Assembly (NCBI GenBank): GCA_019114345.1 | Contig: DXFS01000010.1 | Location: 62,001 to 126,000 of the forward strand | DNA length: 64,000 bases | Direction: 5' to 3' | Source: Candidatus Agathobaculum pullistercoris | GTDB lineage: Bacteria > Bacillota > Clostridia > Oscillospirales > Butyricicoccaceae | Shown here: positions 1-10,021 of the stretch, piece by piece | Layout of the letters: the number at the start of each line of letters is the position of its first letter | Position numbering within the stretch: position 1 is the stretch's first letter | Made by a program: the position numbers and the translations under genes | The notes under the pieces: generated by a model | The model's input: the letters and a program-made list of their open reading frames with translations, nothing else | Databases searched by the model: none | What the model was told of the DNA's origin: nothing

Positions 1-1149
1 TCCGCGACCCCCTCGGTCGAGACGTATTACGGCGCAAAGCAGGGCAAATACCCGGTGTTCCGGCTGACCGAGCGCTTTCTCGGCGCAGGGCTGCCGGACG
101 TGCTGATCGCGGATATGCGCGGCCTTGCCCGCGAAGGGCGTGAGGGCGTGATCGGCCCGCAGCTCGAAAGCGAGCTGATCGACACGCTGGAAAAGGGAAA
201 ACAGGCGATATTGTTCCTCAACCGGCGCGGCAACAGCCGCGTGATCGGTTGCGCGCTGTGCGGATGGGTGCCCGAGTGCCCCTCCTGCTCGACGAGCATG
301 ACCTATCACTCGGTGTCCGGCCGCGCGATGTGCCACTACTGCGGCGCGTCGGTCAAGATCACGGGCAAATGCCCGGTGTGCGGCGGCGAAAGCCTGTTCA
401 CCGAAACACCCGGCACGCAGAAGGTCGAGCAGGAGCTGCACGACAAATTTCCGTCCGCGCGCGTGCTGCGCATGGACGCGGACACGATGAACACCAAGGG
501 AGCGCACGAAAAGCTGCTTGCCAAGTTCGCCAAGGGCGAGGCGGATATCCTGCTCGGCACCCAGATGGTGACCAAGGGGCTGGATTTTGAGAACGTCACA
601 CTGGTGGGCGTGCTGGACGCGGATCAGAGCCTGTATGCGCAGGACTACCGCGCCCGCGAGCGCACGTTTTCGCTCATCACGCAGGTGGTGGGGCGCGCCG
701 GGCGGCGGTTCGATACGGGCAAAGCGGTCATCCAGACCTACAGCCCGGCCCATCCGGTCATCCTTGCCGCGGCGCGGCAGGATTACGAGGCGTTCTACGA
801 GCGCGAGATGGAGACGCGGCAGGCGCTCCAGTGCCCGCCTGTGTGCGGGCTGACCGTGCTGACCGCGGTGGGCGAGGTCGAGCAGCAGGTGCTGAAAAGC
901 CTCATTGCGCTCAAGACCCGCCTGCAAAGCCTGATGGAAGGGCAGTATGCGGACGTCAAGGTACCCGTTTTAGGCCCGGCCGCGGCGCAGGTGGTCAAGG
1001 TGATGGGGCGCTACCGCTACCACCTGACCATGCGGGCGGACAGCAATGCGCGCTGGCGCTCGCTGATTGCGGGCGTGATCCGCGAATTCATGCTGGACAG
1101 CAAAAACCGGGGCGTGACCGTGTTTGCGGATGAGAACCCGGATCTGTAA
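1..1149 (+). CDS. priA: Primosomal protein N' (PriA helicase), C-terminal part, truncated by window start
   Basis: Helicase C-terminal motifs (ILFLNRRGNSR, GTQMVTKGLDFENVTLVGVLDAD, QVVGRAGR) and zinc-binding cysteines (CALCGWVPECPSCSTSMTYH..CHYCG..CPVCGG). Confidence 0.95.
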   Translation, partial: SATPSVETYYGAKQGKYPVFRLTERFLGAGLPDVLIADMRGLAREGREGVIGPQLESELIDTLEKGKQAILFLNRRGNSRVIGCALCGWVPECPSCSTSMTYHSVSGRAMCHYCGASVKITGKCPVCGGESLFTETPGTQKVEQELHDKFPSARVLRMDADTMNTKGAHEKLLAKFAKGEADILLGTQMVTKGLDFENVTLVGVLDADQSLYAQDYRARERTFSLITQVVGRAGRRFDTGKAVIQTYSPAHPVILAAARQDYEAFYEREMETRQALQCPPVCGLTVLTAVGEVEQQVLKSLIALKTRLQSLMEGQYADVKVPVLGPAAAQVVKVMGRYRYHLTMRADSNARWRSLIAGVIREFMLDSKNRGVTVFADENPDL

Positions 1150-1357
1150 ACTTCGATTGGGACGTACAGTCCCAATCGAGAGGCAGTTCAATCGGAAGCA
1201 AGCTTCCGATTGAAAGGACGTGCCGCGCGGGGCGCGGACACGTCCCAAGCTGCGCAAAGCGCGCCCTGCGGGCACACTTTGCTTCGCACTTGTATAAAAA
1301 CCGTGATACATGCTCCCGGTTTTTATGCAAAGCAAGAAATTATCTTGCTTTGCGATT
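1150..1357. repeat. Intergenic string of consecutive hairpins (string 1)
   Basis: CGATTGGGAC-gtaca-GTCCCAATCG; TTCAATCGGAAGC-aa-GCTTCCGATTGAA; GGACGTGCCGCGC-ggg-GCGCGGaCACGTCC; GCAAAG..CTTTGC; ATAAAAACCG..CGGTTTTTAT; GCAAAGCAAGA-aatta-TCTTGCTTTGC. Confidence 0.85.
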
Positions 1358-1388
1358 AAATGCGCGCCGACGGCGCGGAGGATATGAC

Positions 1389-1997
1389 ATGGAAGAACAT
1401 TTTACGATTCGAGAAGCAGCGGAGAGCGATGCGGCTGCGCTGCTGGATATTTACGCGCCGTACATCCGGGATACGGCAATTACATTCGAATACGACGTGC
1501 CGACGGCAGAGGAATTTGCCGCGCGCATCGCAGATATTCTCAAAACCCACCCTTATCTCGTGTGCGAGCGGGACGGCAAGCCTGCCGGCTATGCTTATGC
1601 GCACCGCATCCGCGAGCGCGCGGCATACGACTGGGCGGCTGAGCTGTCCATCTACCTTGCGCCGGAGGCGCAGGGGCAGGGCGTCGGCACGGCACTGTAC
1701 CGCTGCCTGGTCGACCTGCTTGCCATGCAGAATCTGCGCATTCTGTACGGCTGCGTCACCCTTCCGAACGGGAAAAGCCAAAAACTGCACGAAAAGCTGG
1801 GCTTTTTGCTTGTGGGCGTGTGGCACGGCTCGGGCTGGAAGCGGAACGGCTGGCACGATGTGGGCTGGTTTGAAAAGCGGATCGGCGCATGCTGCATGCC
1901 GCAGCCGGTCGTCCCGTTTGAAAAGCTGGACAGGAAAAAAATACAGGCATGTTTACACAGATATACGGAAAAGCTGAATGATGGAGGACTGAACTGA
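1389..1997 (+). CDS. GNAT family N-acetyltransferase (phosphinothricin acetyltransferase-like)
   Basis: IREAAESDAAALLDIYAPYIRDTAITFEYD..., PEAQGQGVGTALY; internal ATG chosen over the ORF start. Confidence 0.85.
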   Translation: MEEHFTIREAAESDAAALLDIYAPYIRDTAITFEYDVPTAEEFAARIADILKTHPYLVCERDGKPAGYAYAHRIRERAAYDWAAELSIYLAPEAQGQGVGTALYRCLVDLLAMQNLRILYGCVTLPNGKSQKLHEKLGFLLVGVWHGSGWKRNGWHDVGWFEKRIGACCMPQPVVPFEKLDRKKIQACLHRYTEKLNDGGLN

Positions 1998-1998
1998 T

Positions 1999-2502
1999 AT
2001 GGCACTTCGCAACATTTTGACCCAGGAAGACGAGCAGCTGCGGAAACACAGCCGCAAAGTGGAGAAATTCGACGCCCGTCTGCACACCCTGATCGACGAC
2101 ATGCGCGAAACGCTCCTGAACTCGGGCGGGGTCGGCCTTGCCGCGCCGCAGGTCGGCGTGCTGCGCCGCGTAGTCGTACTGCTGGACATCAACAAGGACC
2201 CGGAAGAAGTGGTCGAGCTGGTCAACCCTGAGGTGATTGAGCAGAGCGGCGAGCAGCGTATCGTCGAGGGCTGCCTGTCCGTACCGGGCGTGTACGGCTA
2301 CGTCACCCGCCCGACCTGGGCGAAGATCCGCGCACAGGACCGCAACGGCAACTGGTTCGAGCGCGAGGGCGAGGGCGTTGTCGCGCAGTGCTTCTGCCAC
2401 GAGACTGAGCATCTGGACGGCCATCTGTTCACCGAAAAGGTGGAGGAGTATGTGGATCCGGAGGATCTCCAGCGCGGGGACGAAGAGGAAGACGCAGAAT
2501 GA
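1999..2502 (+). CDS. def: Peptide deformylase
   Basis: GGVGLAAPQVG, EGCLSVPG, CHETEHLDGHLF motifs. Confidence 0.97.
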   Translation: MALRNILTQEDEQLRKHSRKVEKFDARLHTLIDDMRETLLNSGGVGLAAPQVGVLRRVVVLLDINKDPEEVVELVNPEVIEQSGEQRIVEGCLSVPGVYGYVTRPTWAKIRAQDRNGNWFEREGEGVVAQCFCHETEHLDGHLFTEKVEEYVDPEDLQRGDEEEDAE

Positions 2503-3422
2503 GGATCGTATTCATGGGCACGCCGGACTTCGCCGTGCCGAGTCTGCAGGCGCTTCTTGACGCGGGGCATGAGGTGTGTGCGGTATACACCCAGCCCGAC
2601 AAGCCGCAGGGCCGCAAGCAGGTCCTGACCGCGCCGCCGGTCAAGGAGCTGGCCTTGCAGCACCATATCCCGGTGTATCAGCCCGCAACGCTTAAAAACG
2701 AGGACGAGCAGGCAAAACTGCGCGCGCTCGCACCTGATGCCATCATCGTCGTGGCGTACGGCAAGCTGCTGCCAAAAGCGGTGCTCGACATCCCGCCGCG
2801 CGGGTGCATCAACGTGCACGGCTCGCTGCTGCCGCGCTGGCGCGGTGCGGCGCCGATCCAGTGGTCGGTGATCGCGGGCGACCAAAAGGCCGGCGTGACC
2901 ACCATGCAGATGGCCGAAGGCTTGGATACGGGCGACATGCTGCTGACCTATGAGACCGAAATCGGCGCGCGGGAGACCGCAGGCGAGCTGTTCGACCGGC
3001 TCGCGCAGGCGGGTGCAGCGCTTCTGGTGGAAACCCTGGAAAAACTGGACAGCATCACCCCGCGTCCGCAGGACGACAGCCGGAGCTGCTACGCACATAT
3101 GCTGGATAAGCAGATGGCGGTGATCGACTGGGCCAAATCCGCGCACGAGATCGACTGCCTGATCCGCGGGCTGAGCCCCTGGCCGGTCGCACTGACAACG
3201 CTCGCCGGCGCGCGGCTCAAAATTTATGCCGCCGAGCCGGTTTCCGGCACGGGCAAACCGGGCGAGGTGCTCGAAAGCGACCCGAAAAAGGGTCTTACCG
3301 TCGCGTGCGGCGAGGGCGCGCTCGCGCTGCGTGAAGTGCAGCTCGTTGGCGGCAAGCGCATGCAGAGCGCGGACTTCCTGCGCGGCCATGCGATCGCGAA
3401 AGGAACCATGTTAGGCGAGTAA
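2499..3422 (+). CDS. fmt: Methionyl-tRNA formyltransferase
   Basis: MRIVFMGTPDFAVPSLQAL, NVHGSLLPRWRGAAPI; overlaps def. Confidence 0.97.
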   Translation: MRIVFMGTPDFAVPSLQALLDAGHEVCAVYTQPDKPQGRKQVLTAPPVKELALQHHIPVYQPATLKNEDEQAKLRALAPDAIIVVAYGKLLPKAVLDIPPRGCINVHGSLLPRWRGAAPIQWSVIAGDQKAGVTTMQMAEGLDTGDMLLTYETEIGARETAGELFDRLAQAGAALLVETLEKLDSITPRPQDDSRSCYAHMLDKQMAVIDWAKSAHEIDCLIRGLSPWPVALTTLAGARLKIYAAEPVSGTGKPGEVLESDPKKGLTVACGEGALALREVQLVGGKRMQSADFLRGHAIAKGTMLGE

Positions 3423-3436
3423 AAAAGGAGCAGACT

Positions 3437-4147
3437 ATGCCTTATTTCGGTTATTACGGTATTGATATATGCTATATCGCGCTGGTTGTGCCCTGCATTA
3501 TTTTCGCGTTTTGGGCGCAGGCACGGGTCAAAAGCACATTTAACCGCTATGAGCAGGTGCTGAACCGCCGCGGCCTGACCGGCGCGCAGGCGGCCGAGGC
3601 TGTGCTGCGGCAGAACGGCGTGACCGGCGTGCGCATCGAATGGGTCGCGGGCAAGCTCAACGACCACTTTGACCCGCGCACCAATACCATCCGCCTGTCG
3701 AATGCAGTGTATGCCTCGACTTCGGTCGCGTCCATTGGCGTGGCCGCGCATGAGGCGGGGCATGCGGTGCAGTATGCGGTCGGATACTTTCCCATCCGCC
3801 TGCGCGCGGCGATCATTCCGGTGACGCAGTTCGGCTCGGCGGCGGCGTTCCCGCTCATCATCCTCGGCCTGTTTATGAATTCGGGCATCCTGATCGACAT
3901 CGGTATCTGGGCGTTCGCGCTTTCGACCGTGTTTCAGCTGGTGACGCTGCCGGTTGAAATCAATGCCTCCAACCGCGCGCTCGCGGCGATCGAGCAGGGT
4001 GGCTTGCTGACCGGGGACGAATACCCGATGGCGAAAAAGACCCTGACCGCGGCTGCCATGACCTATGTGGCGGCACTTGCCGTCTCGCTCGCGCAGCTGC
4101 TGCGCCTGCTGCTCATTTTCGGAGGACGGGGACGCGATGATCGATAA
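3437..4147 (+). CDS. Zinc metallopeptidase, YugP family
   Basis: VAAHEAGHAVQ (HExxH) with membrane segments; def-fmt-yugP-rsmB order. Confidence 0.9.
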   Translation: MPYFGYYGIDICYIALVVPCIIFAFWAQARVKSTFNRYEQVLNRRGLTGAQAAEAVLRQNGVTGVRIEWVAGKLNDHFDPRTNTIRLSNAVYASTSVASIGVAAHEAGHAVQYAVGYFPIRLRAAIIPVTQFGSAAAFPLIILGLFMNSGILIDIGIWAFALSTVFQLVTLPVEINASNRALAAIEQGGLLTGDEYPMAKKTLTAAAMTYVAALAVSLAQLLRLLLIFGGRGRDDR

Positions 4148-5486
4148 ACGCCCGCGCACGCCGCGCGAGGCCGCGGCGTTTTCGCTGTTTTCCATGGCCG
4201 AGGAGGGCGCATGGTCGGACGGCGCACTGCATTACTATCTGGGCCGCGCGGCGCTGGACAGCCGTGACGCGGCGCTCGCCTCGCGCCTGGTTTACGGCAC
4301 GGTGCAGTACGAGCTGCTGCTCGACTGGTATCTGCGGCATTTTTCCAGCGTGCGCCTGAAAAAGATCGCGCCGCGCGTGCTGGCCTGCCTGCGCATGGGG
4401 CTGTACCAGCTGATTTTGATGGATAAGATTCCCGCGCACGCCGCGGTCGCGGAGACGGTCGGGCTTGTGCGGCGGTACTGCCACGCGAACGAGCGCACGA
4501 TTTCGTTTGCCAATGCGGTGATGCGGAACGCAGCGCAGGCCGCGGAGCAGGGCAAACTGCCCGCGCTCGACTGCCCGGATAAGGAGAGCTATTATGCGCT
4601 GCGATACAGCCACCCGGAGTGGCTCGTGCGGCTGTGGTCAAAGCAGTTCGGCCTGAAAATGGCCGAGCGCCTCTGCCAGGCGGACAATGCGGACGCGCCC
4701 ATCTCGGTGCGTGTCAACACCCTGAAAGCGTCACCCGCGGACATGCAGGTTGAGCTGGAAGCCGCGGGGCTGACGGTTACGCCGCACCGCGCATTCCCGG
4801 AGATCCTTCTGTGCAGCGGCGGCGATGCGGCCGCGCTGCCCGCCTTCGCGGAGGGCAAAATCACGATCCAGGACGCGGCGAGCGCGCTGGCCGCTGCGGT
4901 GGCGGATCCCCAGCCGGGGGACACGGTGCTCGACTGCTGTGCCGCGCCCGGCGGCAAGAGCTTTGCCATGGCCGAGCGCATGGAGGGCAGGGGCAGTGTG
5001 ACGTCCTGCGATATTTACGAGCATAAGCTGCGCCGGATCAAAGAAGGAGCATCCCGGCTGGGTCTGCCCAATATCCGTACCGAGCTGCAGGACGCAGCCG
5101 TGCCGCGAGACGCATGGTTGGGTACCGCGGATGTGGTGCTGTGCGATGTACCGTGCTCCGGGCTGGGCATCATCCGCAAAAAGCCTGAGATCCGCTACAA
5201 AGACCCGGCAGAGATTGAGCAGTTGCCTGCTCTGCAGGCGAAGATCCTGCAAAACTGCGCGCAGTATGTGAGACCCGGCGGGACGCTGGTATATTCGACC
5301 TGCACGATTTTGCAGCGCGAAAATGATGACGTGGTCCGTGCGTTTCTGGCGCAGAACCCGGATTTTGCGGCCGAAGCGTGGTCGCACCCGGTGTGCGGCG
5401 AGCGGGTGGATGGCATGGTCACGCTGCTGCCGCCGGTACATGACACGGACGGGTTTTTCATCGCCAAGCTGCGGCGGAAAAAGTAG
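4137..5486 (+). CDS. rsmB: 16S rRNA (cytosine967-C5)-methyltransferase
   Basis: NusB-like N-terminus, DCCAAPGGKSFAMA, DVPCSGLGIIRKKPEIR, STCTI. Confidence 0.95.
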   Translation: MIDKRPRTPREAAAFSLFSMAEEGAWSDGALHYYLGRAALDSRDAALASRLVYGTVQYELLLDWYLRHFSSVRLKKIAPRVLACLRMGLYQLILMDKIPAHAAVAETVGLVRRYCHANERTISFANAVMRNAAQAAEQGKLPALDCPDKESYYALRYSHPEWLVRLWSKQFGLKMAERLCQADNADAPISVRVNTLKASPADMQVELEAAGLTVTPHRAFPEILLCSGGDAAALPAFAEGKITIQDAASALAAAVADPQPGDTVLDCCAAPGGKSFAMAERMEGRGSVTSCDIYEHKLRRIKEGASRLGLPNIRTELQDAAVPRDAWLGTADVVLCDVPCSGLGIIRKKPEIRYKDPAEIEQLPALQAKILQNCAQYVRPGGTLVYSTCTILQRENDDVVRAFLAQNPDFAAEAWSHPVCGERVDGMVTLLPPVHDTDGFFIAKLRRKK

Positions 5487-6090
5487 CGCTGGCCGTCAGG
5501 CTGGCGGGAATTCCGCTCGCAGCGGTTTGCCAGACAAGGCAAGCGGATGTGCCCGCGCTTCACGGGCAGGGATGCGGCCTGCGCGGCCGCACTGCGCACA
5601 AGAGGGGCGAAACCCATGGTTTCTCCCCTCTTGCGAATCACCCCTCTTCCTTCAGGACGCGCTGCGCGCGTAAAAGTAAGTGACGCCTTCCGTCTGCCAC
5701 CCAATTGCCATTGCGACAGGCAGGGGATTGGCTGCCACCCCAGAGGGTCGCGCCAGCACCCGGCCGGAGCGTCGCCTTCACGCGAACAATAACCGTAAAC
5801 CTTACATCGTCAGCACTCCCGCCGCCCGGATCAGGCGCAAAACGAAACTGCCGCGACGTTATCGCAAATCAAATTTTCCACAGTATGTGGACAAATTTGT
5901 TTGCGGTCGCGGGCATCCGCGAACCTCCCCAGGCGGGGGTGACCCGCAAGAGGGGGCAAGGCCACCTCTTGCCCGCCCGCGCCGCGCAGGCGCACCGTCC
6001 CCGCCGCCCGCAGGCGGCGAAATCCTGCCCGTGAGGCACGGGCACTTCCCGTCCGCCTTTTTAAGGCGAAATCCCCCGGGCGAATCACAG
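5487..6090. repeat. Intergenic string of consecutive hairpins (string 2)
   Basis: e.g. CAAGAGGGGcGAAACC-cat-GGTTTCtCCCCTCTTG (5599-5633), GCGGCC/GGCCGC (5574-5590), GCAAATCAAATTTTCCACA..TGTGGACAAATTTGTTTGC (about 5864-5903), GCAAGAGG/CCTCTTGC (5946-5972), GCCGCC/GGCGGC (6003-6018), TGCCCGTG/CACGGGCA (6026-6044), CGCCTT/AAGGCG (6054-6068). Confidence 0.75.
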
Positions 6091-6101
6091 AGGAGAACAC
6101 C

Positions 6102-7139
6102 ATGACTGAGATCAAATCCCTGACAATCGAAGAACTCAAGGCCGCGCTTGCGGACATGGGCGAAAAGCCCTTCCGCGCAGGACAGATATTCAAATGGCTT
6201 CACGGGGGCGTGGAGTCCTTTGAAGAGATGTCCAACCTGTCCAAAGACCTGCGGCAGCGGCTGGCCGGGCGGTTTATCCTGACCGTGCCCACCGTGGCGC
6301 GCAAGCAGGTGAGTAAGGTGGACGGCACGGTCAAATACCTGTGGCGGCTGCGGGACGGCGACTGCGTCGAGTCCGTGCTCATGCACTACGAACACGGCAT
6401 ATCGGTATGCGTATCCACGCAGGTCGGTTGCCGGATGGGATGCAAATTCTGCGCTTCGGGACTGAACGGGAAAAAGCGGGATCTGTCTGCAGGTGAGATT
6501 CTGGACGAGATCCTGTTCATGCAGAAGGACAGCGGCGAAAAGGTGTCGAGCATCGTGCTCATGGGAACGGGCGAGCCGCTTGACAACTACGACAATGTGC
6601 TCAAATTCCTGCACTTGGTCAGCTGTCCGGAGGGGATCAACATCGGACAGCGGCATATTTCCTTGTCAACAAGCGGAATTGCTGATAAAATAGAAGCGTT
6701 GGCAGAGGAGAAGCTGCAGATCACGCTGTCCGTCTCGCTGCATGCTCCGGACGACGAGACGCGCTCCTCCATCATGCCGGTGAACAACGCATATCCGGTC
6801 GAGCGGCTGATGCAGGCGTGCCGGTACTATTTTGATACGACCGGCCGCCGCATCTCCTACGAATACATGATGGCGCGGGACAAGACCGACCGCCCGTGGC
6901 AGGCCGAGCAGCTGGCAAAGCTGCTGCGCGGCCGTCCGGCGCATGTCAACCTGATCCCGCTCAACGAGGTGGCGGAAAGCCCGCTGCGGCCCTCGCGGCC
7001 GGAAACCGTACGCCGTTTCCAGCAGGCGCTGGAAAAGCGCGGCGTGACCGCGACCGTGCGCCGCAAGCTCGGGCCGGACATTGACGCGGCCTGCGGCCAG
7101 CTCCGTCGGCGCGAACTGCAGGAGAAAACCGCATTATAA
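6102..7139 (+). CDS. rlmN: 23S rRNA (adenine2503-C2)-methyltransferase, radical SAM
   Basis: GCKFCASG radical SAM motif, KPFRAGQIFKWLH N-terminus. Confidence 0.97.
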   Translation: MTEIKSLTIEELKAALADMGEKPFRAGQIFKWLHGGVESFEEMSNLSKDLRQRLAGRFILTVPTVARKQVSKVDGTVKYLWRLRDGDCVESVLMHYEHGISVCVSTQVGCRMGCKFCASGLNGKKRDLSAGEILDEILFMQKDSGEKVSSIVLMGTGEPLDNYDNVLKFLHLVSCPEGINIGQRHISLSTSGIADKIEALAEEKLQITLSVSLHAPDDETRSSIMPVNNAYPVERLMQACRYYFDTTGRRISYEYMMARDKTDRPWQAEQLAKLLRGRPAHVNLIPLNEVAESPLRPSRPETVRRFQQALEKRGVTATVRRKLGPDIDAACGQLRRRELQEKTAL

Positions 7140-7197
7140 GGCTGCCTCCGCTTCGGGGACGGCGTTACATGGAAAAACTCCTTTGGAGGTGCTGAAA

Positions 7198-7950
7198 GTG
7201 GAATACTTCGGCTTAACGGATAAAGGGCGCGTGCGCCCGACCAATCAGGACATTTACCAGATCGAAGCGCGGGAGGACAACCAGACCGCGCTGCTCGTCG
7301 TCTGCGACGGCATGGGCGGCGCGAACGCGGGCAACGTGGCCAGCCGCTTTGCCGCGCAGGTGTTCACGGAGTCGGTCAAGGCGGCGCTGGCCGACAAGCT
7401 GGATGCCGGGAAACGGCAGGACCTGCTCACGCGTGCGCTTGAGGAGGCAAACCAGACCGTATTCAGCTTGGCCGGACGGCAGCCCGAGTTCCGCGGGATG
7501 GGCACGACGCTGGTCGCGGCGCTCGTGCAGGGCGGTGAGGCCACCATCCTCAACGTGGGCGACAGCCGTGCCTATCTGTTTGACGGTACCCGGCTGCACC
7601 AGCTGACCGAAGACCACTCCTATGTCGAGGAGATGCGCCGCCAGGGACGGATCACGGCCGAGGACGCGCGCACCCATCCCCAGAAAAACCTGATCACCCG
7701 TGCAGTCGGCGTTGAGCCCTCGGTCGAGGGCGATCTGTTCGAAGCGCGGCTGGACAAAAATGAAGTGCTGCTGCTGTGCTCGGACGGTTTGACCGGCATG
7801 GCGGAGGACGGTCAGATCGCTGAAACGATCAAAAACGCGAAAACGCTCGCACTGGCGGGCGATGCGCTGCTTACCCTCGCGCTGGAGGGCGGCGGCCGCG
7901 ATAACATCACGGTCGCGCTGTTCACCCGCGGCGCGGAAGAGGAGGCGTGA
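7198..7950 (+). CDS. PP2C-family Ser/Thr protein phosphatase
   Basis: DKGRVRPTNQD, VCDGMGGANAGN, GRDNITV; GTG start with upstream SD; adjacent to PASTA kinase. Confidence 0.92.
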   Translation: MEYFGLTDKGRVRPTNQDIYQIEAREDNQTALLVVCDGMGGANAGNVASRFAAQVFTESVKAALADKLDAGKRQDLLTRALEEANQTVFSLAGRQPEFRGMGTTLVAALVQGGEATILNVGDSRAYLFDGTRLHQLTEDHSYVEEMRRQGRITAEDARTHPQKNLITRAVGVEPSVEGDLFEARLDKNEVLLLCSDGLTGMAEDGQIAETIKNAKTLALAGDALLTLALEGGGRDNITVALFTRGAEEEA

Positions 7951-7956
7951 GCATAT

Positions 7957-10005
7957 ATGGATAAATATATCGGCAAACTGCTCGGCGGCCGGTATGAGAT
8001 CATTGACGTGGTCGGCGTGGGCGGCATGGCAGTCGTCTACCGTGCGCGCTGCCATGTGCTTAACCGCTATGTCGCCGTCAAGATCCTCAAAGATGAATAT
8101 GCCAAGGATCCGGAAATCCGCAAACGTTTTTCAATCGAGTCGCAGGCCGTAGCAAAGCTCAGCCATCACAACATCGTGTCGGTTTATGATGTCGGCAGCG
8201 AAAACGGTACGGATTATATCGTCATGGAACTGATTGAGGGCGTTACCCTCAAGGAGTATCTGCAGAAAAAGGGCCGCCTGACCTGGCAGGAAGCGGTATT
8301 CTTTGCAGAGCAGATCTGCCGGGCGCTCATCCATGCGCATTCCCGCGGCATTATCCACCAGGACATCAAGCCGCAGAACGTTATCATCCTGCGGGACGGC
8401 ACTGCAAAACTGACCGACTTCGGCATTGCATCCTTTGCCACCACGCAGGAGACGCGTGTGGTGCAGGAAGCCATCGGCTCGGTGCATTATATCTCGCCTG
8501 AACAGGCCAAAGGGTCCAAGATCGATTACCGGACGGATATCTATTCGCTCGGCGTTGTGATGTACGAGATGCTCACCGGCAAGCTGCCGTTTGAGGGCGA
8601 AACTGCACTGCAGATCGTCATGCAGCACCTGAATACCGTGCCGCTTGTGCCCAGCGAGCTGGTTCCCGGCATTCCCAAAGGGCTGGATGAGATTGTTATG
8701 CACGCGATGTGCGCCAACATCAGCCGCCGTTATGCTTCGGCGGAAGAGCTGTATACCGATCTCGAGCGGGTCAAAGGTAACCCGGATGTGCGGTTTGGAT
8801 ACAGCGCACTGGTCGACGACAGCGGTGAGACGCAGGTAATCGGCCGCGATGTGCAGCAGGCTGCGCGCCACGCGCAGGCAATGGGAACGCCGGGGCGGAG
8901 CGCCGGGCAGGCCGCTGCGCCGCGGCGCACGGCCACAGCCGTTGTGAATGAGCCGGAGGGCTTCTTTGACCGCCTGGCGGAGCGGCCGGGGCTGGCTGCC
9001 GGGATCGCGGTCGCAGTGGTCGCAGTGATCACGCTGGTTGTAGTCGGGATCCTGATCATGACCGGGCGCGGCACCGGCGATAAGGTGGAAGTACCGTCGT
9101 TCGTCGGCATGAATATTGATGAGGTATTATCGGATGCGACGTATACCAGCAACTTTACGCTCCAGGAAGCGTCCGAGCGGGTGGAGTCTGACCGGCCCGT
9201 GGGTGAAATACTGGATCAGGATGTGGAGGCGAAAAGCGAGGTCGTCAAGGGGACGGTCATCACACTGACCGTTTCGGCAGGCGGCGAGAACGTCAGCGAC
9301 ACCTATAAGGTAGTCGATTTTGCCGACCGTTCGCTGGACTACGTCACCACTATGCTGGACGAGCACGATATTTCCTATACGATACAGGAGGAATTCAGCG
9401 ACGAGGTCGAGTCCGGCCATGTCATCCGCACGGATCCGGCCGCAGGCACTGAACTGGAGGCGGGCGCGTCCATCACGATTTATGTCAGCAAGGGGAAGGA
9501 GACTAAAAAGACAACCGTACCCGATCTGTATGGTATGACGCAGGAGGCCGCACAGCAGGCGCTGACCGAGCGCGGGCTGTCGCTCGGCTCGGTGGATCCG
9601 GTATCCAATCAGGCGGCTGCGGGAACAGTCGTATGGCAGTCTACGAGTGCGGATACCGAGGTCGACCAGGGCACGACGATCAACATTCAGATTTCAAGCG
9701 GCCCCAGCCAGTCCACGCCGGATACAGATACATCGGATGATGGGGACAACAGCTCTGGCGGCAACTATGTATCCGAAGAACCACCTGCGCCGGAACAGGG
9801 GTCAGCGACTATACAGGTGACGCTGCCCAGCAGCACAGATATGGCGCATGTCGTGGTTTCGGTAGATGGTGTCGTGCAGTATGACGAGACGCTGGAAACC
9901 AGCATGGGCAGCATTTCCGTGCCGCTGACCAGCACCGCGGGCGAGCATGAGGTGACGGTTTCTGTGGATGGAAGCAGTTCAAGCCAGACCTATACGTTCA
10001 GTTGA
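7957..10005 (+). CDS. prkC: PASTA-domain Ser/Thr protein kinase (PrkC/Stk family)
   Basis: Kinase motifs (GGMAVVYRARC, IIHQDIKPQN, TDFGIA), TM segment, PASTA repeats (VEVPSFVGMN, TTVPDLYGMTQEAAQQAL). Confidence 0.95.
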   Translation: MDKYIGKLLGGRYEIIDVVGVGGMAVVYRARCHVLNRYVAVKILKDEYAKDPEIRKRFSIESQAVAKLSHHNIVSVYDVGSENGTDYIVMELIEGVTLKEYLQKKGRLTWQEAVFFAEQICRALIHAHSRGIIHQDIKPQNVIILRDGTAKLTDFGIASFATTQETRVVQEAIGSVHYISPEQAKGSKIDYRTDIYSLGVVMYEMLTGKLPFEGETALQIVMQHLNTVPLVPSELVPGIPKGLDEIVMHAMCANISRRYASAEELYTDLERVKGNPDVRFGYSALVDDSGETQVIGRDVQQAARHAQAMGTPGRSAGQAAAPRRTATAVVNEPEGFFDRLAERPGLAAGIAVAVVAVITLVVVGILIMTGRGTGDKVEVPSFVGMNIDEVLSDATYTSNFTLQEASERVESDRPVGEILDQDVEAKSEVVKGTVITLTVSAGGENVSDTYKVVDFADRSLDYVTTMLDEHDISYTIQEEFSDEVESGHVIRTDPAAGTELEAGASITIYVSKGKETKKTTVPDLYGMTQEAAQQALTERGLSLGSVDPVSNQAAAGTVVWQSTSADTEVDQGTTINIQISSGPSQSTPDTDTSDDGDNSSGGNYVSEEPPAPEQGSATIQVTLPSSTDMAHVVVSVDGVVQYDETLETSMGSISVPLTSTAGEHEVTVSVDGSSSSQTYTFS

Positions 10006-10021
10006 CGGAAGGAAGGATTAT

